A DNA stretch of 41,803 nt from the NCBI GenBank assembly GCA_011390755.1, contig JAABRU010000049.1:1-41803 (forward strand), given 5' to 3'. This document shows positions 25,877-32,810 of this stretch, in pieces. Each line of letters starts with the position of its first letter. The first letter of the stretch is position 1. The translations under genes and the position numbers were made by a program. The notes beneath the pieces are model-generated. The model was not told the DNA's origin and did no database searches. It saw only the letters and a list, made by a program, of their open reading frames with translations. Source of the stretch: Desulfobacteraceae bacterium. Its GTDB lineage: Bacteria; Desulfobacterota; Desulfobacteria; Desulfobacterales; Desulfococcaceae.

Positions 25877-26452
25877 TCAATGCAGATATTGTATTTTGAA
25901 TTTTGATCTTCCCAGCAATATTATATTTTTTTCATCCAGTATCTGACTACTGATTTCCTTTTCATCCACGATTGTACCGTTGGCTGAGCCTTCATCAGTA
26001 ATCAGAATCTTATTGTTTTGAAAGTCAGCAGAGCAATGGAATCCTGAAACCGCATCATCATTTATAACAATATCATTATCCGGATATCTGCCGATACTTA
26101 TTTTTTTGTCATAAATTTCATAACTTTTTACCGGAATATCTTCTGCATCCAGTTCTATCAGCCAGCCCACCAGTACCGCTTTTTTTTTCAACAGGTGCTT
26201 TCTGTCCAGGATAACGGTTTTATGAATATTTGAATCTGTCCGTTTTTCAGAAACCGGGGGAGTAATTTCTTTTTTGACCATTACAGAGGTTTTATCTTCT
26301 GCTGATAAGGCAGAAGAAGATTCAATTTTTTCCGCATCGGGAATTAATTCAGATCGGTAAGCAAAGACAGTCTGCAATTCACTGTCTTTGGCACAGACGG
26401 GACATTCCGGCAATTTGTCCGGATACCGGTGTCCTTTGGGGCATTGTTTCAT
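25877..26452 (-). CDS. Zinc-ribbon FHA-domain protein
   Basis: A 191-residue cytosolic protein. The N-terminus CPKGHRYPDKLPECPVC (Cys4, Cys17, Cys20, with His8) is a zinc ribbon found in front of many bacterial FHA domains. A disordered, charged linker (about 25-85) contains KTSVM and KTVIL motifs, likely Thr phosphorylation sites that could engage an FHA domain. Residues 108-190 are the FHA domain: ISIGRYPDNDIVINDDAVSG, FHC, then DEGSANGTIVD, with the Arg, Ser and Asn of the phospho-peptide pocket. It is a plausible substrate and reader of the kinase two genes away. The ATG follows a GGATTTATCT segment; the ribosome site is weak. Confidence 0.88.
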   Translation of the reverse strand: MKQCPKGHRYPDKLPECPVCAKDSELQTVFAYRSELIPDAEKIESSSALSAEDKTSVMVKKEITPPVSEKRTDSNIHKTVILDRKHLLKKKAVLVGWLIELDAEDIPVKSYEIYDKKISIGRYPDNDIVINDDAVSGFHCSADFQNNKILITDEGSANGTIVDEKEISSQILDEKNIILLGRSKFKIQYLH

Positions 26453-26492
26453 AGATAAATCCTTTCAAAACAATTGCCGGTAAAAGAGGCGG

Positions 26493-26523
26493 GAACAGGA
26501 TGCAGTAACACTGCATCCTGTTC
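26493..26523. terminator. 14-bp hairpin after a lipoprotein gene
   Basis: GAACAGGATGCAGT and its exact complement separated by AAC, six bases past the stop codon of the lipoprotein gene (minus strand). A short TTTT follows after seven bases on the minus strand, so it is at best a weak intrinsic terminator or an mRNA-end stabiliser. Confidence 0.6.
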
Positions 26524-26528
26524 TTACA

Positions 26529-27281
26529 TCAATATTCAGTTACTTCTAAAAATTCAAAGTCGGCAAAGCATTTAAAAGTGCATAAACCGAACCTGCCAAC
26601 AGTATAAGGTGCATCCCTGTCTCTGTATTGAATTACCGGGGAATCATTGATGAAACATTCAATGTTATTGTCATACACTTTAACTTTCAGACGGTACCAG
26701 TTATTGGGCCTGATCCTTCCACCTTCCAGAAAATCCAATCTTCTTGGATTTTTTAGATCAATCCATTTATTATTCACCATTTTCCCAAGCACACATCCGG
26801 CTTCTCCGGCCAGACGGAACATATAATAATTATTTTCATCCACCATGCGGAAAATGATGCCGGTTCCGACGAATTTGCGCAAATTTTCTAATTCTGTCTT
26901 AGTCGGAGCGACAGACATATCATATTTAATTCTTGCCTTGGTTTTAATGGTCCCATTGGACATTTGCGGAGTAGCTACATACATAATGGCGTTAAGCGCG
27001 CGTATATCTTCACTGTTCTGTTTCAGACAACCGTTTTCACACCCCGGCAAAGAAGAATCTGTTTGCCTCTGCCATACCCAGTGGGCTTTTCCATTGGATT
27101 TCCAAACATTTCGCAACGCACTGTTGTCGGGATCAAATTCATCAAAGAAAATCGCAGCCGAAGAGTTTTGCGGGGGAGCCGGTGTTTGGACTTCTACTCT
27201 CTTTTCGATAATTCTTTCTGTTGTACAGGCAGAAGTCGTCAGAACGAGCAATGCTGTTGCACAGTACAAAATTTTTTTCAT
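26529..27281 (-). CDS. Lipoprotein with a ConA-like sugar-binding fold
   Basis: A 250-residue lipoprotein (signal 1-18, lipobox TSAC, acylated Cys19). After a Pro-rich spacer, residues 45-250 look like a LamG/DUF1080-type jelly roll: FFDEFDPDNSALRNVW, GIIFRMVDENNYYMFRL, NNWYRLKVKVYDNNIECFIND, YTVGRFGLCTFKCFADFEFLEV. Such domains bind carbohydrate. Its neighbours are a second lipoprotein and a LysM/glycosidase-like gene upstream on the same strand, and FHA genes downstream. GGAGG precedes the ATG. Confidence 0.8.
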   Translation of the reverse strand: MKKILYCATALLVLTTSACTTERIIEKRVEVQTPAPPQNSSAAIFFDEFDPDNSALRNVWKSNGKAHWVWQRQTDSSLPGCENGCLKQNSEDIRALNAIMYVATPQMSNGTIKTKARIKYDMSVAPTKTELENLRKFVGTGIIFRMVDENNYYMFRLAGEAGCVLGKMVNNKWIDLKNPRRLDFLEGGRIRPNNWYRLKVKVYDNNIECFINDSPVIQYRDRDAPYTVGRFGLCTFKCFADFEFLEVTEY

Positions 27282-27316
27282 AACATTTCCTCCATAATTT
27301 TAATTGAAATAAAAAG

Positions 27317-27769
27317 TTACAACTCACTTCTCCATATTTCCCAATAATAACTGTTTCCATTGTCCAAAGTCATTTTTTCGCCCGCCATGGATGGAAAGCC
27401 AGGTATGATCAGTTCACTTCGATAAGTTCCCTGACTCAGACTCCACACATTATCAGAACCCTGAGAAAGTTTCAGATCATATTTGGTTCCGTCATTTCCA
27501 TAAAGTAGAACATTCAATGTGGCATTGGTCCTGTTTGCAATTGTCAGTTGCGGTTTTCGATCAACAGCATTATGTGGTCCTTTATTACAATATGAATCCC
27601 GCAAAACTCCCAAACCTATGGTAGGTAGTAACTGAATAGATGGATTCCCCGGTTGGCCACAATAAGATCCGGTTATCGGAGCAGGAGGCGGAGCAGATTT
27701 TGGAGGGCATCCTATACACAAAAGTGTCAGACAAATTATACTAATACAAACATACAACCTATTATTCAT
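27317..27769 (-). CDS. Small lipoprotein of unknown function
   Basis: A 150-residue lipoprotein (lipobox CIGC, Cys21, then a Pro/Ala stretch). The mature part has two Cys (SYCGQPGN, DSYCNKGPH) that could form a disulfide, and a beta-rich C-terminal region (TIANRTNATLNVLLYGNDG). No family was recognised; the shape resembles small beta-sandwich lipoproteins. A strong AAGGAG precedes the ATG. It lies 36 bases from the next lipoprotein gene, so the two probably form an operon. Confidence 0.8.
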   Translation of the reverse strand: MNNRLYVCISIICLTLLCIGCPPKSAPPPAPITGSYCGQPGNPSIQLLPTIGLGVLRDSYCNKGPHNAVDRKPQLTIANRTNATLNVLLYGNDGTKYDLKLSQGSDNVWSLSQGTYRSELIIPGFPSMAGEKMTLDNGNSYYWEIWRSEL

Positions 27770-27927
27770 AATAATTTTCTCCTTATATTTTGCAATTTAT
27801 AGTAAGGCACAAATGAAATGACACTAAAATTTTATTCCACCAATTGATTTAAAATTAAAAAAATATCTGTCTCAGTTCATATGCGAAGAACTATAACTGA
27901 ACAGATATATAAAAAATTGAAAAATAT

Positions 27928-29940
27928 TTACCACGGCATCCATTTCACAATACCTTCATTCTTTCTCCGAATTCCGGGATCTGTCAGATACCCCATCCAG
28001 CCCAGTGATGCCAGTTCCTCTCCCATCGTAAAATGCCCTTTGATCTGTTTTGTACTGTACAGCATCCCCCCTTTATCACTTAATTTCTGCAAATTTATCA
28101 TCTGACGGTATATTGCCTGATAACGTTTTTCTGCGTTTCTGTCACCGGTTTCTCTGGCATATTCTTCCCATGCCTTTGCAACTCCGAGTGTTCCTTCAGA
28201 CCATACCATATCCGTCAGACCATCCCAGTTTATCATTTCACCGGCATTGCTGCCATCCTCATACCGTAAGTCATCAATCATTCCGTCATAGGGACGGTAT
28301 CCGCTGACAGAACCGGTTTTACCGTCCGGAGTTCTGAAATTCCAGCGGGTTTTAAAATGATTTTCTGCATAATTAAGACATGCCCGGGCTTTTTTCAGAT
28401 AATCACTGCGACTTTTCTGATCTCCGTTTTCTTTTGCCAATGCTGCCTGTTTCAAGAAATACAAAGCTCCCCATGAGCTACAGTCCAATGCTCTGGCCCG
28501 GTCCGGGCCTTCCGGTCGCCAGCCCCGGTTAAATGTACCTGCTTTTTGATCCCACAGATAGCGGTCTGTTCCCTGCCCGATCTGTAAATACAGTTCCCGG
28601 CATGTATTTCTGAAATCTGAATCACTCTCTGTCCGGCTCAAAAGAAGTAATGCCTGAAACAGATCAAAATTATGCTCTGCCGAGCACCATGTTATTTTTT
28701 CATATCCTGCCGGTTTGGCATATCCTTCACTGCCGATTCCATTATAACCTCCCTGTACCAGTCCGGTTTCCTGATTCTGAAGCGGTATAATATAATGAAG
28801 AACAATATTGCGGATGGGTTCATCCCATTCCTTTGAGCCGGTTAATTTTCTGGCCATGGCCAGAGCACCGAGAAAATGGGCAATTTCTCCGGTTCTGACA
28901 TCCGGAGAAATATAATTGTCTCCTATGACATTTGCACTCCTTGGAATTTTTCCATCCGGCCCTGTCAGATTTGCCCATACCCGGAGGACTGCTTCTGCTT
29001 TTCTGATATTTCCGCGCAACAGAAGGGCTTTGGCAATACAGGAACTGCCGTAAAGGGTAACTCTGCCGTATCTGCTTAAATATCTTTCATCCGGGTTGTA
29101 GCCCATATACCGGTAGTTCACTACCAGATATCCGCCCGGAATCCGGAATTCCGCATTATCTGCCTGCATGGCATCCAGTCCCTGAATGTTCATCCATTCC
29201 TCTATTCCCTTCCATCCGCCGGAACCAGATGCTGTCTGTCCCTTTTCCGTTCCAAACCATATAACTTTTCCAATCTCATGCGGTTGTCGGATAATGGCTC
29301 TGGTGATTTCTCCGATTCTTTCCTGCATTGAATTAAACAGAGCCAGTTTCAGGATAAATGTTTTTCCATAGTCCTGTCCCTGCCGTCCGATAATGGCTCT
29401 GACCCGGAACGTACCTTCTGTCGGTTTTTCCAGTCCGGCCTGCTCATATTCCAGATCACCGGGAACAAAGACATAAAAAACACATTGGGCATCCGAATCC
29501 GTCCGGCCTTCCACAATGGCAGTATTGTCATCAAGCCATTTTAAACTCGTAATGGATCCTGGCATATCAGGGGGATAGACAGCAACTGATTTTTTGGGGG
29601 AAAGCGGTTTGTCAGTTTTCGTTTCTGAAGCATCAGGAAAACGATGGGATGCGGGCAGACTTTCTTCTCCGGAAAAATCGGAATTTAATACGGGAATACA
29701 GATAACCTGTCCTGCATAGATGAGATTTGGATTTGTGATACCCGGATTTAATTCAAGAACTTTGGAACATATACTTCTGTCATATTTATTCAGGTGTTTA
29801 CGGCATAAACCTGCCAAAGTATCTCCTTTACGGATTTTCACTTTTTCACAATGTATGAACAGATTTTTCGATTCTGCAACCGATATATTAAATATAAGAA
29901 AAAGAAGGATTCCTGAAGAAATGTGATATAAAATTTTCAT
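27928..29940 (-). CDS. LysM protein with six-hairpin glycosidase-like domain
   Basis: A 670-residue exported protein (signal 1-23). Residues 32-82 are a LysM domain: KVKIRKGDTLAGLCRKHL, then VLELNPGITNPNLIYAGQVICIP, which binds N-acetylglucosamine chains of peptidoglycan. A beta region (about 125-225) is followed by residues 230-650 built of repeated helical hairpins, with RWxxDNxEF-like landmarks such as MQADNAEFRIPGGYLVVNYRY, ALDCSSWGALYFL and DGLTDMVWSEG, as in alpha/alpha-six-barrel glycoside hydrolases and lyases. Acidic residues in these landmarks are candidate catalytic groups. It probably cuts or binds cell-wall or matrix glycan. Its start has little ribosome-site match, and the next gene, 158 bases downstream, is the small lipoprotein. 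Confidence 0.75.
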   Translation of the reverse strand: MKILYHISSGILLFLIFNISVAESKNLFIHCEKVKIRKGDTLAGLCRKHLNKYDRSICSKVLELNPGITNPNLIYAGQVICIPVLNSDFSGEESLPASHRFPDASETKTDKPLSPKKSVAVYPPDMPGSITSLKWLDDNTAIVEGRTDSDAQCVFYVFVPGDLEYEQAGLEKPTEGTFRVRAIIGRQGQDYGKTFILKLALFNSMQERIGEITRAIIRQPHEIGKVIWFGTEKGQTASGSGGWKGIEEWMNIQGLDAMQADNAEFRIPGGYLVVNYRYMGYNPDERYLSRYGRVTLYGSSCIAKALLLRGNIRKAEAVLRVWANLTGPDGKIPRSANVIGDNYISPDVRTGEIAHFLGALAMARKLTGSKEWDEPIRNIVLHYIIPLQNQETGLVQGGYNGIGSEGYAKPAGYEKITWCSAEHNFDLFQALLLLSRTESDSDFRNTCRELYLQIGQGTDRYLWDQKAGTFNRGWRPEGPDRARALDCSSWGALYFLKQAALAKENGDQKSRSDYLKKARACLNYAENHFKTRWNFRTPDGKTGSVSGYRPYDGMIDDLRYEDGSNAGEMINWDGLTDMVWSEGTLGVAKAWEEYARETGDRNAEKRYQAIYRQMINLQKLSDKGGMLYSTKQIKGHFTMGEELASLGWMGYLTDPGIRRKNEGIVKWMPW

Positions 29941-30176
29941 TTTCAGTCCGGCATACGGGAGAATTATGTCTCATATTTTATCAAATTTTCTACAGAGAAC
30001 ATTTTTTCTCATTATTAAAAAAATTACAAATAGTCAGTTTTGATGAATCAGCAAGAAAAATCAATAGATTAATGTGTATACTGATCCAATGCAGTTTTCC
30101 CTGGCACGAAATTTCCTGCAACTGTCCGGCGGACAGGTTATAAGAGTTTGACTCCGTTTTTGGAAAAACCCAAATT

Positions 30177-30276
30177 GATGCATCGGTAAAAAGCCCAAAT
30201 TTCAAAAATCACTGTTAATAAAATCAGCATATTAATATGTATCAAAAACTGATTTTCCGACTTTTTACGAAATTAT
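30177..30276. mobile_element. MITE-like element, family F1, copy 3
   Basis: Starts GATGCATCGGTAAAAAGCC and ends GACTTTTTACGAAATTATC, otherwise like the other F1 copies. Its right edge touches the F5 element. No matching flanks remain. A palindrome CTGTCCGGCGGACAG lies 40 bases to the left. Confidence 0.8.
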
Positions 30277-30281
30277 CCGTT

Positions 30282-30384
30282 TAGGAGTTACGCAGTTGAA
30301 ACATAAGCCACTGTTTTTATTGACTGTGATTTTTTGGCATACATAGTAAATTCAAATAGTTAAAATTCAACTGCGTAAGTCCTA
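30282..30384. mobile_element. MITE-like element, family F5
   Basis: A 103-bp element with 19-bp terminal inverted repeats differing at one base: TAGGAGTTACGCAGTTGAA and TTCAACTGCGTAAGTCCTA. CCGTT flanks it at 30277-30281 and 30385-30389, a 5-bp target duplication. The end sequence resembles the GGACTTACGCA ends of IS elements common in cyanobacteria. It inserted at the edge of the F1 copy 3. Confidence 0.88.
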
Positions 30385-30600
30385 CCGTTATGGAATATTC
30401 GGTTTTTGCAAAAAGTCTGTTTTTATCATCTATCATATTCGGAACTATCAGATAAATCTGTCTATACAATCATTATCTATTTGTCAATCATTCTTCTTAT
30501 AAAAATAGCAATGAAGCACCAAATTTTTATGATAATGCATAATTCAACTTCCACCGCCTCAAGGTGGAAGTATATAAACAATTTAATTTTTTTACTAAAT

Positions 30601-30721
30601 GGGTCAAATCCGGATTCCGCCCTCTCCCAAAAACTGTAAGGGCGTATTGCATACGCCCGGCATGAGCGGCTTCGGGGCATGCATAATACGTCTTTACAGA
30701 AAAAAACAAAGGATTTGACCC
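30601..30721. mobile_element. F3 repeat, copy at 30.6 kb
   Basis: A 121-bp element with 11-bp perfect inverted ends, GGGTCAAATCC and GGATTTGACCC. The core has AAGGGCGTATTGCATACGCCC opposite GCATGCATAATACGTCTT. No target duplication is evident. The minus-strand frames across it are not genes. Confidence 0.8.
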
Positions 30722-30789
30722 ACTGCCGATATTCGGACAGATTCCTGAATACCCGTGCGTCATAAATTTTTCTGTAACCATATGAAATA

Positions 30790-30901
30790 CCCCAAGTTGC
30801 CACCTATTGAAACGACAACCGAAAATCAAGCGGTTACAGGATACTCAAAAGTTACCGGAACAAAAAATCAGCAGGTTACATTTATAGATGGCAACTTGAG
30901 G
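30790..30901. mobile_element. MITE-like element, family F4, copy 2
   Basis: A 112-bp element with ends CCCCAAGTTGCCACCTAT and ATAGATGGCAACTTGAGG (inverted, 16 of 18). TATGAAATA flanks it at 30781-30789 and 30902-30910, a perfect 9-bp target duplication. It is related to the copy at 25627. Confidence 0.9.
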
Positions 30902-31005
30902 TATGAAATAACAGAATCCCACCTTTGTAAGGGGCATGGAAATCTGCCTGTAACAGACTGAAAACCGCCTTTTTCAAAAGGGAATTTTCATCAGAATTTA
31001 TGACC

Positions 31006-31096
31006 CTGCTGAGCGGAAGAGAAATTGCCCCAGAAAAAATCACCGGCATCTGAAATCCGGGAAATTTCAGATGCCGGTTTTCCCCGGTTCTGCCGA
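31006..31096. terminator. Dispersed terminator hairpin, copy 2, behind glnA
   Basis: Near-identical to 9039-9125: CTGCTGAGCGGAAGAG, then the 15-bp stem ACCGGCATCTGAAAT (31042-31056) and its complement (31064-31078). On the minus strand the stem is followed by GATTTTTT, 85 bases past the glnA stop, so it probably terminates glnA. That a repeated sequence does this is noteworthy. Confidence 0.75.
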
Positions 31097-31162
31097 GAAG
31101 CAAAGGACTTTACCGGGGGGAGGAGGCAAAAGGATGATGGAAATTTAATTCAGAAAATCTGA

Positions 31163-32581
31163 TTAAATGTCGTAGTACAGAAAGAACTCATGGGGATGGG
31201 GCCGCAGTTTGACCGCATTGACTTCTTTTTCCGTTTTGTATTGTACCCATTTTTCAATCACATCTTTGGTAAATACATCCCCTTTCAGCAGAAATTCGCA
31301 GTCTTCTTCCAAAGCGACCAGGGCTTCATCCAGTGATCCGGGTGCAGAGGGAACCTGGGCCAGTTCTTCGGGGGGCAGGGAATAAATGTCTTTATCCAGA
31401 GGATCCCCCGGATCCATTTTATTTTCAATTCCGTCCAGTACGGCCATGAGAATGGCAGAGAAGGCCAGATAGCCGTTGCAGGAGGGATCGGGGGTTCTGA
31501 ACTCAATGCGTTTGGCTTTGGGCGATGCGGAATACATGGGAATCCGGATGGCCGCACTCCGGTTTCTGCTGGAGTAGGCCAGGTTGACCGGGGCCTCGAA
31601 ACCGGGAACCAGACGTTTGTAGGAGTTGGTTGTCGGGTTGGTGAAAGCGCAGAGGGCTTTGCAGTGCTTCAGAATGCCGCCGATGGCATAGAGGGCATCC
31701 TGGGATACACCCGCATATTTGTCACCTGCAAACAGGGGATTACCGTCTTTCCATATACTGATATGGGTATGCATTCCGGTTCCGTTGTCTTCAAACAGCG
31801 GTTTGGGCATAAAGGTGACGGTGTGACCGTTGCGGTAGGCCACATTTTTCAGCACATACTTGAACCACACCAGCTGGTCCCCCATCTGCAGCAGGGGTTT
31901 GAAACGCATATCAATTTCGGCCTGGCCCGCGGTGGCCACCTCATGATGCTGGCATTCCACATCAATGCCCAGTTTTTCCAGAGTCAGCATCATTTCACTG
32001 CGCAGATCCTGAAATTTGTCCGAGGGCGGCACCGGAAAGTATCCTTCTTTGTGGCGGGGTTTGTAGCCCAGGTTGGGCATTTCGTCCCGTCCCGTATTCC
32101 AGGTGGCCTCCACGGAATCCAGTTCATAAAAAGCGCTGTTGCGGTCCGAATGGTACTGCACATTATCAAAAATAAAAAACTCTGCCTCGGGCCCGATAAA
32201 GGCCGTGTCACCGATGCCGGTGCTTTTGAGAAAGGCTTCGGCTTTTTGGGCAATATTGCGGGGATCACGGGAATAGGGTTCACGGGTAATGGGATCCGCG
32301 ATATTTCCGATCAGTACCAGGGTATTGTCTTTGTAAAAAGGATCTATTTTGGCAGTGGAGGCATCCGGAATGACCAGCATATCACTGGCGTTGATGGGCT
32401 GCCAGCCGCGGATGCTGGAACCGTCAAAACCGAATCCGTCATCAAAAGTGGATTCTTCCAGCTCGGAAACGGGCACGGAAAAATGCTGCCAGATACCGGG
32501 GAAGTCCATAAAACGGATGTCAACCACTTTTACACTGTTTTCTTTGGCAAAGGCAATTACCTGTTCGGGTGTCATTGTCAT
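31163..32581 (-). CDS. glnA: Glutamine synthetase type I
   Basis: A 472-residue dodecameric enzyme making glutamine from glutamate, ammonia and ATP. Signatures: N-terminal [18 protein letters not shown] and [16 protein letters not shown] (metal-binding Glu), [16 protein letters not shown], the ATP-binding and Glu-gate region [19 protein letters not shown], and [14 protein letters not shown]. The adenylylation loop [10 protein letters not shown] is present (Tyr400, equivalent to E. coli Tyr397), so activity should be controlled by GlnE/PII. The start at 32581 follows GGAGG by eight bases; a frame opening 27 codons earlier is not needed. The gene lies 227 bases downstream of glnD on the same strand, an arrangement that ties the sensor to the enzyme, and a repeat element sits between them. 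A hairpin follows the stop. Confidence 0.97.
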   Translation of the reverse strand: MTMTPEQVIAFAKENSVKVVDIRFMDFPGIWQHFSVPVSELEESTFDDGFGFDGSSIRGWQPINASDMLVIPDASTAKIDPFYKDNTLVLIGNIADPITREPYSRDPRNIAQKAEAFLKSTGIGDTAFIGPEAEFFIFDNVQYHSDRNSAFYELDSVEATWNTGRDEMPNLGYKPRHKEGYFPVPPSDKFQDLRSEMMLTLEKLGIDVECQHHEVATAGQAEIDMRFKPLLQMGDQLVWFKYVLKNVAYRNGHTVTFMPKPLFEDNGTGMHTHISIWKDGNPLFAGDKYAGVSQDALYAIGGILKHCKALCAFTNPTTNSYKRLVPGFEAPVNLAYSSRNRSAAIRIPMYSASPKAKRIEFRTPDPSCNGYLAFSAILMAVLDGIENKMDPGDPLDKDIYSLPPEELAQVPSAPGSLDEALVALEEDCEFLLKGDVFTKDVIEKWVQYKTEKEVNAVKLRPHPHEFFLYYDI

Positions 32582-32619
32582 CGTACAATCCTCCTGTTTG
32601 CTGTTTATATAAAATGAAG

Positions 32620-32640
32620 GGATATATTTTTTGTATATCC
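32620..32640. promoter_or_regulatory. Palindrome upstream of glnA
   Basis: GGATATA and TATATCC, seven perfect base pairs with a seven-base spacer, 39 to 59 bases before the glnA start. It could be a regulator site or part of a promoter. No sigma-54 signature (TGGCAC-N5-TTGC) was found in the glnA leader. Confidence 0.4.
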
Positions 32641-32710
32641 TTTTATTAACCTCTCCGTGCATACGGAAAAGAGTTTTTGGTGCCGGGGCAAATCCCCTGA
32701 TTTCCTTCTT

Positions 32711-32810
32711 GCAGGGGCGTACTGCACAGGCCCCGGAACCGGTCTCCGGCGGGCCTGTGCAGTACGCCCATACAGTCGGATATTTGATTTATCAGCCTTT
32801 TTGACCCACT
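32711..32810. repeat. F3 repeat overlapping the glnD stop
   Basis: The core is a perfect 19-bp stem, GGGCGTACTGCACAGGCCC (32715-32733) with its complement at 32751-32769. The right end TTTTTGACCCACT supplies the glnD stop codon (TAG, read on the minus strand within AGTGGGTCAAAAA). The left end is degraded. Confidence 0.8.

Noticed and set aside
30547-30570. Hairpin CTTCCACC/GGTGGAAG as a terminator.
   Set aside because: No T-run and no gene nearby for it to end.
31664-32617. A 317-codon open frame antisense to glnA.
   Set aside because: Glutamine synthetase is unmistakable on the minus strand; the plus frame has no protein-like features.
32582-32720. Sigma-54 promoter before glnA.
   Set aside because: No TGGCAC-N5-TTGC match on the minus strand; a GGCACC/TTGC pair is present in the wrong order.
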